Positions 35,729-46,545 are shown, counted from the stretch's first letter. The stretch: 64,000 nucleotides of DNA from Gracilibacillus massiliensis (GCF_001458115.1 NZ_CZRP01000013.1:806001-870000); one strand, 5' to 3'. Made by a program: numbers and translations. The notes: generated by a model not told the origin, from the letters alone.

Positions 35729-37033
35729 TCATTTATTACTCCAAAAGATTGAAGTGTTAATATCAAGTTTCTTACGCACCCAGTATGCTAAAAGTAAATT
35801 CCAAAAAATTAAACTAACTGTAGTTGCAAGTGCAGCACCATTAATTCCCCATTTCGGGATGAACAGTAGGTTGAGTACTATATTGCAAATAGCAGCAGAT
35901 GCAACGCCATATGCACTATATTTTTCATAACCTGTCATATTCAATAAAGTACCGACTGAGCCAAAAGCGGTACTTATTAATTGTCCGAATGCCAAAATCC
36001 CTAAAGCTGTTCCGCCTGAAGAGTATTCTGTACCATATATAAAGTCTAGCAACCAATTTCCAAAAAAAATAAAAACTAAGGAAAGTGGAAGTGATACTAG
36101 AAATACTACCCTATTACTCATTGTAACAATTCTTTGTAACTTACTCATATCCTTATTAGTATATGTAGTTGAGAATTTTGGTGCTAATACTGAGTTCATA
36201 ACCGTCAACGCAAATATAATTAATTCTGCAGATCGCATTACAACTTGATAAATACCAACTTCTTTTGACGTATGCATTATGCCTAACATAAAAATGTCAA
36301 AACGATTGTTTATTAACATCATTCCTCCAACAAATAATAAGGGAATAGTACTTTTAAGCCAATTTTTAATTTCAAAATTTGGCTCCTTTAATTTTAACTG
36401 GGATGGCAAATTATATCGTAGCATAATACTACCTATTATAAATGCTATAAAAACTGCTATTACTCTTATCACCATAGTTATTTGAGAGTTAAAATTAATG
36501 TCATCATAAATTAAATAAATAATTATAAAAACAAAAAAGAGTATTGGTGTAATAGCATTTTCTGGTAACTGACCAAGCACTACTCTATTTATTCCTCTAA
36601 GTATTGCCGACCTTAGTGAACTTAACGCTAATATAGGTAATAAAATTAATGATATCAAAAATGTTTTATTCATGATAGAACTCAGATTATCAGTAAAGAT
36701 CCAAGTCATAAGGAATGCAATAAACAAGATAGTCAGCGAGATTAAAGATACGACTACATTTGAAATATTAATTAACCCTTTGAAAGAACCCCATTCGGAC
36801 TTTGTTTTATATTTTGCTACGTATTTAACCACTACATTTGGGATACCCATTGTAGTTGGTATACTTAACATAGTAATTAATGCTAGGGCATATGCATAGT
36901 AACCATATTGTTCTGCTCCTAGTTTTCTTGCCAATATGACGCTTATTATAAATGAAAGAATAGTCCCAATAACTTTAATGAGAAAGCTACCGGATAATCC
37001 TTTTGCAAGTTGAGTATTTAGTATTTTCTTCAT
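35729..37033 (-). CDS. Wzx-type polysaccharide flippase
   Basis: 434 residues with about twelve membrane helices. The start KGLSGSFLIKVIGTILSFI and the layout place it in the MOP/PST family. It would flip the undecaprenyl-linked repeat unit to the outer face before polymerisation. Low GC content and Lys/Asn richness match the neighbouring glycosyltransferases. Confidence 0.88.
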   Translation of the reverse strand: MKKILNTQLAKGLSGSFLIKVIGTILSFIISVILARKLGAEQYGYYAYALALITMLSIPTTMGIPNVVVKYVAKYKTKSEWGSFKGLINISNVVVSLISLTILFIAFLMTWIFTDNLSSIMNKTFLISLILLPILALSSLRSAILRGINRVVLGQLPENAITPILFFVFIIIYLIYDDINFNSQITMVIRVIAVFIAFIIGSIMLRYNLPSQLKLKEPNFEIKNWLKSTIPLLFVGGMMLINNRFDIFMLGIMHTSKEVGIYQVVMRSAELIIFALTVMNSVLAPKFSTTYTNKDMSKLQRIVTMSNRVVFLVSLPLSLVFIFFGNWLLDFIYGTEYSSGGTALGILAFGQLISTAFGSVGTLLNMTGYEKYSAYGVASAAICNIVLNLLFIPKWGINGAALATTVSLIFWNLLLAYWVRKKLDINTSIFWSNK

Positions 37034-37156
37034 ATTTCCTCCAACAGAAACCTTAAGGCAAATTAACTATGCACATGTGATTTCTATCATAAGTAGATAA
37101 AACTCACTTTATTTGTTTGTTGCAAATATCGAATAAATTTATATACTTTAATCAAA

Positions 37157-38113
37157 TTAATCTAAGTAATTTAATTTTTTTAAATTTTTATAACATAATT
37201 TATTCACAATTATTTTTTCTTCCCTACTTAAATTAGTTTTCCACTTACCTATAGAAGAACTATTTATGTTTTTCTTTACATTATTATGATGAGCCAAACT
37301 ATCTACGTCACCTAAATGCTTATTAGTAGGCCTTGTAATCATGTTTTGGTTATATTCGATCCCCAAAAAACTTGAGATTCCTTTTAAGGATTTCTCAGTT
37401 TCATTTACTAAATCCTCATATTTAATAGTAAGTATTTGTTCTTTACTAATATTTGAAGAGAACTCCTGAATATGAGATATACTTTTATTCCAACGTTTGC
37501 ATGCATCTTTTAATGAATTATATAATCTTGCCCTAACATAAGATGATGCAACGTCTCTTCCATCTCTTACAGTATGAATGAATTTTGCATTAGGAAATAT
37601 TTCAATGATAGAATTTAAATGGAAAGTGTTTAATGGCGTTTTATCTCCCCATATTGAAATTTCTAAGTTGTTTTGTATTGCGTATTCTTTATATAATTGT
37701 TCTAAAATATAGGCTAGGTTTTTTTTCTCCTCGCCTATATGTTTTAATCTTTCATATATCGGTTGCAATTGAACATTCCAATATTTAAAATCCTCATGAC
37801 TATCAAAACAAGCAAGTACTAATGCACATAATTCATTCCAATTTATTTTGTCTTGGTGTGAGAAATTATAATACTTCCGAATTGTACTTCCCAGCACGTA
37901 TGACTCTGGAGGGATTACTACACCTTGTGCATGAATTAGCATACTTCGTAGTAAAGTATTACCTGATCTACCTGATCCTACAATAAAAAATGGTTGAAAA
38001 TTATTATAATCAGAATAATATAATGGATATTTAGGGTTCTTTTTTAATATACCCTTTGTATTATCATATAATTTGAAATACTTAAGTTTCTTTAACTTTT
38101 GTTTTACATCCAA
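37157..38113 (-). CDS. sulfotransferase family protein 1
   Basis: 318 residues. IVGSGRSGNTLLRSML is the 5'-phosphosulfate-binding loop and KFIHTVRDGRDVASSYVRAR contains the 3'-phosphate-binding Arg/Ser region, as in PAPS-dependent sulfotransferases. WGDKTPLNTFHL fits the acceptor side in bacterial members. With a PAPS supply operon in the cluster, sulfation of the polysaccharide or its repeat unit is the natural reading. Acceptor unknown. Confidence 0.85.
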   Translation of the reverse strand: MDVKQKLKKLKYFKLYDNTKGILKKNPKYPLYYSDYNNFQPFFIVGSGRSGNTLLRSMLIHAQGVVIPPESYVLGSTIRKYYNFSHQDKINWNELCALVLACFDSHEDFKYWNVQLQPIYERLKHIGEEKKNLAYILEQLYKEYAIQNNLEISIWGDKTPLNTFHLNSIIEIFPNAKFIHTVRDGRDVASSYVRARLYNSLKDACKRWNKSISHIQEFSSNISKEQILTIKYEDLVNETEKSLKGISSFLGIEYNQNMITRPTNKHLGDVDSLAHHNNVKKNINSSSIGKWKTNLSREEKIIVNKLCYKNLKKLNYLD

Positions 38114-38274
38114 AAAAATTACATCCCCTTAACTTTTAGGTAGAATTGAAAACTAATATTATTCAAATAAAATTTTATCTACCCATTCACTATAATCTTT
38201 TAAAATTAATATTAATGGCAGTACATCAATATTAATTAATTCATTTAAGAATCATTTTTTTAACAATTGTAAGT

Positions 38275-39243
38275 TTATAATTCCCAATAATGTTTCTCAT
38301 TGTAATACTTAACACCTATTGGGTAAGTTAACTTCTTTATTCTATTTAAGTCCGCTTCAGTAGTATTTTTTTTCCATTTGTAAACAAGATCTTCTGCTTT
38401 TCTTCTTTCTAAATTTGCCAATACATTTGTTTTTTTCTCAATTGTTTCACCAGTTGTAATTTTAGTTATTTTCTTTTTAATTTTTTCATTAAATTCTATT
38501 CCACAGAAGCTAAATATTTTTCCAAACTCTGTAAGAGGATTTATACATAGATCTTCATGTCTTACTAAAAATATATTATCAGGATATTTACTCTTAAGAT
38601 TTTCTATATATTGATAGGAAGTCACCCAGTGAATAATTGATTGATCTAAAACATCTAACCTTTCTTCCTCTAAATGGCCTATATATTTACTTTTTATTTT
38701 TGAAAAGTGTTCTTTATTCAAATCCTTTTGCTGCTCCCACCAATTAAAATCAAACTCCCATTTCAGCTTTTTCCTTGCGTTCACTATTGCAGCAGGGTGC
38801 CTCATTGTAATTACTACTTTAAAATCATACTCAGATATTAAATGTTCTGTTAGAAAAATTCCGATAGGGTCTTTAATTAAAGTAGTTCGGTTTTTCATAA
38901 AAAACTTTTTAATCATTGCCAATTTATATCGAAAAAATGTCCAATCCAATCCTATTTGTTTCAGATTTTTTTTAAGAAAACCATCTCCTTCATATACTGT
39001 CACATTAGAATTTAGTTCTCTAAAATTTATTGTGTTATCTATTAATTTGTTATATATCCTTAGTTTTGACTCACTACTATTTTTAGAGATAAATGGATAG
39101 TAATCTGGGATGCCTTTCCTATATTTTTCATTAAAAGGTTCCCATAAATAAATTATGTCTTTTGAGAAAGCAAGAGTTCTACCTAAAAAGGTTGTACCAC
39201 TTCTAGGCACTCCAGTGATAAATATTTTATTAGTCATATTCAT
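38275..39243 (-). CDS. sulfotransferase family protein 2
   Basis: 322 residues. ITGVPRSGTTFLGRTLAF is the 5'-phosphosulfate loop; KVVITMRHPAAIVNARKKL holds the 3'-phosphate site. Overall likeness to the first sulfotransferase is low, so the two probably act on different positions. It is 161 bp upstream of the first in the transcript, with no clear terminator between. Confidence 0.82.
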   Translation of the reverse strand: MNMTNKIFITGVPRSGTTFLGRTLAFSKDIIYLWEPFNEKYRKGIPDYYPFISKNSSESKLRIYNKLIDNTINFRELNSNVTVYEGDGFLKKNLKQIGLDWTFFRYKLAMIKKFFMKNRTTLIKDPIGIFLTEHLISEYDFKVVITMRHPAAIVNARKKLKWEFDFNWWEQQKDLNKEHFSKIKSKYIGHLEEERLDVLDQSIIHWVTSYQYIENLKSKYPDNIFLVRHEDLCINPLTEFGKIFSFCGIEFNEKIKKKITKITTGETIEKKTNVLANLERRKAEDLVYKWKKNTTEADLNRIKKLTYPIGVKYYNEKHYWEL

Positions 39244-39350
39244 ACGCTCCTTTTCACCTAATATTTATTTAGTGGGAGTTTTAGAACCAATACATTTTTT
39301 AAAGTTATCAATAACATCTAATATAATAAGATGCCTATAAATGACATTAA

Positions 39351-40490
39351 CTATTCAACTAGTTTTTTTAATCTATATTCCCATTCCTTTACTATTTCTT
39401 CTTTTTTAAATTCTTTTACTCTAACTAAACTTCTGTTTTGATAATATTTTCTTTTAGGAAGAGAATTTATTAAATCATTCAATTTCTTTGAGAATTCGGC
39501 TACATTATTTTTTGTTACTAGAACTCCATACTCTCCATCTTTCAATATCTCGGTTGGTCCATTATTTTCAAAACTGATTATTGGCAACCCAAAAGACATT
39601 GCTTCAGTTATAACTAAACCAAACCCTTCCCATCTTGACGTTGATATGAATACAGAACTTGATAAATATAATTCAGTTAATTCTTTAGTATTTAGATTAC
39701 CTTCTAGTATAATTTTTTCTTTTAAATCATTATCGTTAATCATCTTTATAAATTTTCGTCTATCTTTCCCGTCACCGGCAACTAATATTTTCCAATCTTT
39801 CTCGGTGTTTTTCGCTATTTCTATTATATAGTCCAATCCCTTTTGCTTAACATTAAGTCTACCAACATACAAAATCAGCTTATTGTTCAATTCACTTTTA
39901 TTTTTGTCATAAGAGTCTATTGTCAAAGGGTTATATATGTAACATGTATTTCTATTTAATTTTTTAAACTTATTTCTATCAGCTTCTGTCAAGCAAATTA
40001 CTAAATCAGATTGTTTAACTCCAGAAACATAGTCATTTATAAATAATTTATTATAATGATTTATATATATATCAAATTCGTTATGTTGCCAGGCTATTAT
40101 CTTTTGATTTGGGCATACAGTTTTGATTAATGGGATTATGGAGGTCAGGATTCCTTGACACATAATAACGACATCGTATTTATTTTTTTGTAACTCTTCT
40201 ATTAATTGATCAATCTGTTCTTTGTATAAGTCATATGTATTTACTGGTATATCACTCATTGTGAATTTAATGTTAAGTAATTTACCTATTATTTTTCTTC
40301 TTATACTTCTTAAACTTATATTCTTATTAATCTCAATATTAGTGTTAACTTTATAATGAAAGTTATTTTTTCCTGAAAAATCAATTAAAGTTACTTGATT
40401 GCTCTTTTCCTGTAAAGTATTAGCTAGTTCGATTGCAACTCTTTGTGCACCGCCCATATTAAATTGTTCATTAACAATACATATATTCAA
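39351..40490 (-). CDS. GT4-like glycosyltransferase (GT-B fold)
   Basis: About 379 residues. The N-terminal CIVNEQFNMGGAQRVAIELA is the acceptor-side glycine-rich loop; LILYVGRLNVKQKGLDYII and SRWEGFGLVITEAMSFGLP with the E-x7-E motif are the donor domain. The best start is a TTG (40490) eight bases after GAAGGAG; the GTG at 40508 lies upstream of that site. It adds one sugar of the repeat unit; which one cannot be read. Confidence 0.87.
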   Translation of the reverse strand: MNICIVNEQFNMGGAQRVAIELANTLQEKSNQVTLIDFSGKNNFHYKVNTNIEINKNISLRSIRRKIIGKLLNIKFTMSDIPVNTYDLYKEQIDQLIEELQKNKYDVVIMCQGILTSIIPLIKTVCPNQKIIAWQHNEFDIYINHYNKLFINDYVSGVKQSDLVICLTEADRNKFKKLNRNTCYIYNPLTIDSYDKNKSELNNKLILYVGRLNVKQKGLDYIIEIAKNTEKDWKILVAGDGKDRRKFIKMINDNDLKEKIILEGNLNTKELTELYLSSSVFISTSRWEGFGLVITEAMSFGLPIISFENNGPTEILKDGEYGVLVTKNNVAEFSKKLNDLINSLPKRKYYQNRSLVRVKEFKKEEIVKEWEYRLKKLVE

Positions 40491-40599
40491 GTGTTTTTCT
40501 CCTTCCACATAATATTGAATTACTTCCCAAAATTAATTATTAGTTAATTATCATTACATGAATAATTATCGTTATGATTTTTGGTTTGTGGGTTTGAAT

Positions 40600-41457
40600 C
40601 TAAATGCTCTTATATCCTTTTCTATAAGCTAAATACCTAATTAATAAGTCGATTCCTAGTAAACCTAAATCTTTCAATTTAAATTTCTTTATTAAGTTCC
40701 TAAGCAAAAAGTTTAACAAAAGCCTACCTTCACTTAATGAGGAATATGACTTTAATTCATGAATATATTTTTTTTCAAACTCTCCTATAAGTTTGTACCT
40801 ATTGTATGCACTTTTTATTTTAAAATCATGACTGTGATAAACAATACTTTCCGAATTATATAAAATACTTTTTTCGTTATTAATTACATTTAGCGCGTAA
40901 ATTACATCTTCATTAGTTCCCACTTCAAAATTGTATCCGCCAAGTTCTAAAAATACTCCCTTTATAGTTGCAGAAGAAGTATCTGAATAAAATATATTTT
41001 TCCTTCCCCACTTATACTTTGTTTTATTATTACAGAGTCTATTGTAGTCTGGATAATTAAATTTTCTGATTAATTTTTCAGTTTCGGATGCGTCAGGGTG
41101 TGCTACTTGCTTAGAATACGTTGCTACAATATTATTATTATTATCTTTTAATGGAGTAACTAAATTCTGTAACCAGTAATTATTGAATGGTATTATATCC
41201 TGAGTTATAAAGACTAGTATTTCACCGGAAGCTCTAAGTGCTGCTTCGTGTCTGGTTTTAGCATGATTGAAAATCTCAACTTGATAAACAATATCACATA
41301 GTTTTTCTGCTAAGTAAAAACTATTATCAGTTGACTTACTTACTGCTGCAATTATTTCAAGTTCAAAATTAACATCTTGCTCTCTTATACTACTGATTAG
41401 TTTTTTTATATACTTTTCTCCGTTAAATAGAGGCAAAATAATTGATACCTTATCCAT
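40600..41457 (-). CDS. GT2 (GT-A fold) glycosyltransferase
   Basis: 285 residues. KVSIILPLFNGEKYIKKLIS is the GT2 start and ILVFITQDIIPFNNYWL gives the metal-binding acidic motif (here QD), as seen in rhamnosyltransferase-like members. KGVFLELGGYNFEVGTNEDV carries the later acidic motif. A rhamnosyltransferase role fits the rml genes but is inference. Confidence 0.85.
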   Translation of the reverse strand: MDKVSIILPLFNGEKYIKKLISSIREQDVNFELEIIAAVSKSTDNSFYLAEKLCDIVYQVEIFNHAKTRHEAALRASGEILVFITQDIIPFNNYWLQNLVTPLKDNNNNIVATYSKQVAHPDASETEKLIRKFNYPDYNRLCNNKTKYKWGRKNIFYSDTSSATIKGVFLELGGYNFEVGTNEDVIYALNVINNEKSILYNSESIVYHSHDFKIKSAYNRYKLIGEFEKKYIHELKSYSSLSEGRLLLNFLLRNLIKKFKLKDLGLLGIDLLIRYLAYRKGYKSI

Positions 41458-41531
41458 ACACTAACTCCTTAAATATATTAATTTTAGTATTCAACTTAAT
41501 TTTAATTAAAGACTAGGTATTCCAAAATAAA

Positions 41532-42638
41532 TTAGTTAATAGTTTCTTCTATAAACCTAACTAATTCCCTAGCGCTTAAATTCCAATCAAAACTCGAACA
41601 TCTTTTCAATCCTCTTTCAATCATTAATTTGCGTAGTTTTTCATCTGAAAGACATTTTTCAAGAGCTTGTTCAATTTCCACACTATTTAATGGATTAACA
41701 TATATTGCAGCATCTCCACATACTTCAGGTATAGATGAATTGTCTGATGTAATTACAGGACAACCACATGCCATTGCCTCTAAAGGAGGTATTCCAAATC
41801 CTTCATATAAAGATGGATAGAGTAGTAACTCTGCGCTTCTGTATAAATCTGGTAATTGCTTGTAAGGGACATAATCTATAAACTGTATTTTATCATCAAA
41901 ATCTTTAATTTGTTGAAATGATTTTTTTACCTCATCTAAGTATTCTTTTCTTCCACCAGTTATTATAACTTTATAGTCAGGGTATTTGTCTTTAATTTTA
42001 ATAAAAGCTTCTAAAGAACGTGTCAAATTTTTATGTGGATATGAGGCGCCTACGAATAAGATATACTTTTCCTTATTAGAATTATTAGGAATCTCCACAA
42101 AATCATCTTTATTATAAGCGTTATAAATCACTTTAATATCATCCAACCTATAACCATAAAAATTATTTAGGTCTTTTTTTGTATTATTTGAAACAGTAAC
42201 TAGTTTTGTAGTTTTTTTAAGTAATATTGGTAAAATAATTTTAAAATAGTTATATTGAAGTTTGTATTGTTTAGGATATTTTATTGGTAAAATATCATGT
42301 ATAGTGATTATTTGTTTTTTACTAGTGAAAAATGCACCGTGATGTGTTGTAGAGTAAAATATATCAACGCTATACTTTTTCAATAACATCGGGAGTCTAA
42401 TTTGAGTCCATAAGAATCTACTAAATCCTCCTACCTTCCCTTTCTTTGGTTGTACTAACTCGGATACTTTTACTACAGTAATCGGAAGTTCAGAGAAAAA
42501 ACTTGGTTCTGATGTAAAAACTACTATCTCCAAATTTTCACTTAAATTTTGACACATCTCATATATAATGTTTAATGTATAATTTCCAAGTCCAGTTGGT
42601 TTGCTATCTAATATTGTTGCATTTATTCCAATGCGCAT
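41532..42638 (-). CDS. GT4-like glycosyltransferase, mannosyl-type
   Basis: 368 residues. [20 protein letters not shown] is the usual start of the mannosyltransferase-like branch of GT4; [20 protein letters not shown] and [20 protein letters not shown] follow with the E-x7-E motif. GDP-mannose from ManC would be a fitting donor. Confidence 0.88.
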   Translation of the reverse strand: MRIGINATILDSKPTGLGNYTLNIIYEMCQNLSENLEIVVFTSEPSFFSELPITVVKVSELVQPKKGKVGGFSRFLWTQIRLPMLLKKYSVDIFYSTTHHGAFFTSKKQIITIHDILPIKYPKQYKLQYNYFKIILPILLKKTTKLVTVSNNTKKDLNNFYGYRLDDIKVIYNAYNKDDFVEIPNNSNKEKYILFVGASYPHKNLTRSLEAFIKIKDKYPDYKVIITGGRKEYLDEVKKSFQQIKDFDDKIQFIDYVPYKQLPDLYRSAELLLYPSLYEGFGIPPLEAMACGCPVITSDNSSIPEVCGDAAIYVNPLNSVEIEQALEKCLSDEKLRKLMIERGLKRCSSFDWNLSARELVRFIEETIN

Positions 42639-42758
42639 ATGAAGTTTTCACCACTTTTTCATCATATATTTATTTTGTTGTTTATTTCATTTGGATAACT
42701 TATTGAGTTTATCCAAATGAAATAATATTAATTACAAATCCATATAAAAAAACCGTTG

Positions 42759-43958
42759 CTATTCATCTTTCACAATTCTTATATATCTCCTTATAAAAAC
42801 CAAAAATAGAAGAAGAGTTATTATCCATATATTGCCTGCTACAGAACCTAGAAAAAAAACTCTTGTTGTCTCCAGTATGTTATATAAAAATACTGGATAT
42901 ATAATTATTTTTGTTAGATTTCCTGATATAAATCCATTCCAAAAATAATTGTATAGTAATGCTAATAAGATCATAAAGAAAGGTGTAAAAAAATATGCAG
43001 AGTTATAAATGGTAGTGAACGATCCTAGATTTGTATAATCTATTGCCGCGTATACATTCCTGTCATTCCAAACATTCGCAATATAATCAATATTACTATC
43101 TTGAAAATATGACAATATACCTATAATCCCTTTTGGGAACGTTGAAAAATCAATATGCGTACCTAATGCTTCAACAGTGTAATTAAAGGTTGATATAAAG
43201 TAGTCAGTGATTCTTGAAAATCCCCATGATAAACTTGTATCAGTATATTTATACCCAATATCTTCATAATCTCTTATTCCAGAAGTTAGAAATAAAAAAA
43301 ATAATAATATAAATGCGCCAATAATATATTTTACTTTTATTGATGTGAATATCGTATTTGTTAATCTTAAATATAATACCAATGGAATTATTATGGATTG
43401 TACAAGGATAAACCTTGCCATCAAAAGAGTCGATAATATAAAAATCATTAAAAAATTTATTAATATCAATGCAATATATTTTTTTGATTTCCTTACACTT
43501 ATAAGCAATACAAGTAAAATATTTGATAAGATGTAGAATATATGGATTAGTGTTAGACCTGAACCATCTTCTTTAAATTTTTTCAATCCACCTTGTTGAC
43601 CTTGTACAAAGATTTCATATATAGAATTAAATGATCCATTTATAAAAATATCTTTAAATCCTACTACCATATAGACTGTAGTAAATAAAGTTATCAATAT
43701 ACTCATTCTTAGAAGAATCTTTTTATCAAATATTTCAACTTTTATTTTTCTCGGTGTTTTATTTCTATTTATTATTAATATAGTGAACAATACAATATAT
43801 AAAGTAAATAAGTGAAAGTAACCAAGATAGTTATCACTAATATAATTAATTCTATAAGACGGAATTATTGAAAATAGATACAATATATAGATAAATAACT
43901 GTATTATTAACATAAACATTAATAAATTTATTGGTTTTAACAAAGTGTATATTTTCAT
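42759..43958 (-). CDS. Wzy-type repeat-unit polymerase
   Basis: About 399 residues, almost wholly hydrophobic, with ten or more membrane helices and a large loop around FINGSFNSIYEIFVQGQQGG. TSGIRDYEDIGYKYTDTSLS resembles the oligosaccharide repeat-unit polymerase family. Sequence conservation in Wzy proteins is low, so this rests on topology and on its place between glycosyltransferases and Wzx. The ATG at 43958 is preferred over the GTG at 43970. Confidence 0.75.
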   Translation of the reverse strand: MKIYTLLKPINLLMFMLIIQLFIYILYLFSIIPSYRINYISDNYLGYFHLFTLYIVLFTILIINRNKTPRKIKVEIFDKKILLRMSILITLFTTVYMVVGFKDIFINGSFNSIYEIFVQGQQGGLKKFKEDGSGLTLIHIFYILSNILLVLLISVRKSKKYIALILINFLMIFILSTLLMARFILVQSIIIPLVLYLRLTNTIFTSIKVKYIIGAFILLFFLFLTSGIRDYEDIGYKYTDTSLSWGFSRITDYFISTFNYTVEALGTHIDFSTFPKGIIGILSYFQDSNIDYIANVWNDRNVYAAIDYTNLGSFTTIYNSAYFFTPFFMILLALLYNYFWNGFISGNLTKIIIYPVFLYNILETTRVFFLGSVAGNIWIITLLLFLVFIRRYIRIVKDE

Positions 43959-44019
43959 TGGTTTCACCACTTAACTCTGACTTTATTATTACTATATTTA
44001 CTATTAGACTTTAAAGCAA

Positions 44020-45192
44020 TTATATATTCATAATAAAATCTAGTAATTCTTTTGCTTTACTTTCCCATGAATGAACTTTCACTTCTTTTTTAATCATATT
44101 CGAATCTAATTTTTCAATATCTAATTTTGAGACAATTGAAATAAATTCCTCATAATCATAATAATGAAATATGAATTTTTCATTTCTTCTAAGTAATTCG
44201 GGTGTTGCAGTTACAACTACTGGAATTCCTGCAGCTCCATATTCGTATAATTTCATAGGACTTCTTCCAGTATTTGAGAAATGATCACTTAGCGGTAAGA
44301 TCCCGATATCGGCGTGCTCCAAATAAGCAGGTAGCTTACTGTAAGGTCTGGGTCCTAATATATGTACATTATTATATTTTCTCAATTTATCTAACTTATT
44401 TTTAGAATCAGGACCGATTATTATTACACTTACATTGGTTAGTTTTTGAGCGAGGAATTCTATAGCGCTAATATCTAGCCGTTCGTCCACTGCTCCAGCA
44501 TAAACTACTTTTAATCCAGTAATTCCATTATACTCTTTTGGTTGAGTAGTTTGATTAGCAAAATGATTGTATTCGACTCCATTTTCTAATACTTTTGATG
44601 GTATTTTATCATTTAAACTTTTAAGATGGTTTAATACTGGTTGAGACGTTCCAACTATTCCATTTGATATACTAGCTATTTTCTTTTCGTAAGTTAGGAT
44701 TTCATTATTACCAGTTAATTCTCTATACAAATCAGTTGCTCTATAGATTATAATTTTGGGTTTTACATATTTTTCTATTCCTTGAAAACTAGGTTGGTCT
44801 ATCAAGAGAACATCAACATTATCCATACCATTTTTCCTCATTAAATACGAAATACTAGGTGTTAGAAATTGCAATGAGGGATTTTCACTAATTTTTAAGT
44901 ATTTGTTTAATTGCCATGGCAATAAAGTAAATGGTATTAAATCTATCAAACTCTGTCCAATCTTAATTGATGGATTGAAGAAAGCCCTTTTAAACTTAGT
45001 CCTAACAATTTTATTATTTAGCTTTATGAAATGTAGTGGTGATAATGGTGTACTAATATGCAATACGTTGTTGCCAAGTTCAGAAAATTCTCTGGCAAGA
45101 TGGTGAGAACCCACCACAAACGTTCCTCCAATGAATGTATGACTTGCAAATACTATATTTAATTTTTTAATCTGTTTTTTGTCTGCATTCAT
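44020..45192 (-). CDS. GT-B glycosyltransferase, GumK/TuaH-like
   Basis: 390 residues. NIVFASHTFIGGTFVVGSHH and AREFSELGNNVLHISTP start the acceptor domain; LKVVYAGAVDERLDISAIEF and FSNTGRSPMKLYEYGAAGIP form the donor side. The likeness is to GumK/TuaH-type enzymes that often transfer glucuronate. The locus has only a dead ugd gene, so a glucuronate donor would need to come from elsewhere. Confidence 0.75.
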   Translation of the reverse strand: MNADKKQIKKLNIVFASHTFIGGTFVVGSHHLAREFSELGNNVLHISTPLSPLHFIKLNNKIVRTKFKRAFFNPSIKIGQSLIDLIPFTLLPWQLNKYLKISENPSLQFLTPSISYLMRKNGMDNVDVLLIDQPSFQGIEKYVKPKIIIYRATDLYRELTGNNEILTYEKKIASISNGIVGTSQPVLNHLKSLNDKIPSKVLENGVEYNHFANQTTQPKEYNGITGLKVVYAGAVDERLDISAIEFLAQKLTNVSVIIIGPDSKNKLDKLRKYNNVHILGPRPYSKLPAYLEHADIGILPLSDHFSNTGRSPMKLYEYGAAGIPVVVTATPELLRRNEKFIFHYYDYEEFISIVSKLDIEKLDSNMIKKEVKVHSWESKAKELLDFIMNI

Positions 45193-45240
45193 ATTGTCTC
45201 ACCAATCTTTTTGTAATTAAGTGTTTTCTCAACCATTATT

Positions 45241-45939
45241 TTAATAGGCACCCCTCTTTAATAAGACAACTATTAAAGTTTGGATAATTATTTTAATATC
45301 CATGTATATTGACTGATTGTAAACGTAATAAAGTTCCAAATCGACCCTTTCGGGGTAACCAATTTCACTCCTGCCACTAACTTGCCAGTACCCTGTTATT
45401 CCCGGCTTTACCGATAAAAAATCATTTCGTTTATTTTTATATTCTAATAGTTCCTCTTCAACAATTGGTCTTGGTCCCACTAAACTCATGTCGCCTCTAA
45501 GGACATTGATTAATTGTGGTAATTCATCTAAACTTGTCTTTCTTAAAAATTTACCCAATTTTGTAATTCTTGGATCTTCCTCTTGTTCTAATTTGTAATT
45601 ATTACTAAGATATTTTTGATATAAGTCCTTGTTATTTTTTAATTTTTTCTCAGCATCCATTACCATTGATCTAAACTTATAAATGTAAAATATTTTTCCA
45701 TTTTTACCATATCTTTGTTGTTTAAAGAATAATGGTCCTTTAGCATCCCCAAAAAAATACATAATACTGACCACCAAGAAAAGTGGTGAGGTAATTATAA
45801 GACCAATTAGAGACCCTGCTAGATCCATAAGACGTTTGATTATTAGATAAAAATAAGAAACCCTAGTCATTGATATACTTGTGTAAGTAGTAGCTAGATA
45901 TGGAGACCTTGAATTTACTTCTGAACTATTTTTACTCAT
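45241..45939 (-). CDS. polyprenyl-phosphate sugar-1-phosphate transferase (priming enzyme)
   Basis: About 232 residues from ATG 45939 (GGGTGAAG upstream); a TTG at 45957 lacks a site. One N-terminal membrane helix is followed by the bacterial sugar-transferase core: FKQQRYGKNGKIFYIYKFRS, KTSLDELPQLINVLRGDMSL, VGPRP and GITGYWQVSGRS. It places the first sugar-phosphate on undecaprenyl phosphate. The short form without the long N-terminal membrane block is the usual Gram-positive one. Confidence 0.93.
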   Translation of the reverse strand: MSKNSSEVNSRSPYLATTYTSISMTRVSYFYLIIKRLMDLAGSLIGLIITSPLFLVVSIMYFFGDAKGPLFFKQQRYGKNGKIFYIYKFRSMVMDAEKKLKNNKDLYQKYLSNNYKLEQEEDPRITKLGKFLRKTSLDELPQLINVLRGDMSLVGPRPIVEEELLEYKNKRNDFLSVKPGITGYWQVSGRSEIGYPERVDLELYYVYNQSIYMDIKIIIQTLIVVLLKRGAY

Positions 45940-46129
45940 TTTAAACTTCACCCACAATCGTAATTTATTAAAAAGATGCTTCTTATTTTTTTAAAAAATT
46001 CTATCGATAGTCTTTCAACAGAATGATACTTTATAGTATGCTTCTTTGTCTTCTATAACATAAAGCCATTTTTCCCATCTATCACTCATGGATAACTGTT
46101 ACTACCTAACGTTTGATTAATTCCTTTTA

Positions 46130-46545
46130 TAAAGCTGCGTCTTCACAATCAGGACCAATTAGAATACAATCAACCGTTAAAGGACTTATAGCAAGTAGAT
46201 GCTTCTTTAAGAAACTTCGACTAGAAACAACCTCTACTTGTACATCATGTACTAAATTAGAGTATTAATTTACTTTTTTCTTATAGTTGGTTCCAATAGG
46301 TACTGTACTTTTTGTTACAACAATAGGATTTTCATCAACACCCGTAGCAATATCTATCGCCGCTTGTTCAACAAATGCTAAATTCATAGAACCAGCTTCC
46401 TTTTCATTGTTCTGACTGCAATAATTAGATGACTTCTACTCCCTCAAAGCTTTCTTTATGAATCGTAGTAAAAGACAAACGATATACTTCAATATTTTTA
46501 GTCATGAATTCAATCAGAAATGAGATCAGCTTCATAAATTGGCGG
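46130..46545 (-). pseudogene. decayed UDP-glucose 6-dehydrogenase gene
   Basis: Scattered frames match Ugd: PIYEADLI, then FTTIHKESFEGVEVI, then NLAFVEQAAIDIAT with VVTKSTVPIGTNYKKKV, a stop, then VEVVSSRSFLKK and CILIGPDCEDAAL. These follow the order of the NAD- and substrate-binding domains, with several stops and at least one frameshift. No product is possible. The organism has therefore lost local UDP-glucuronate synthesis. Confidence 0.8.
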
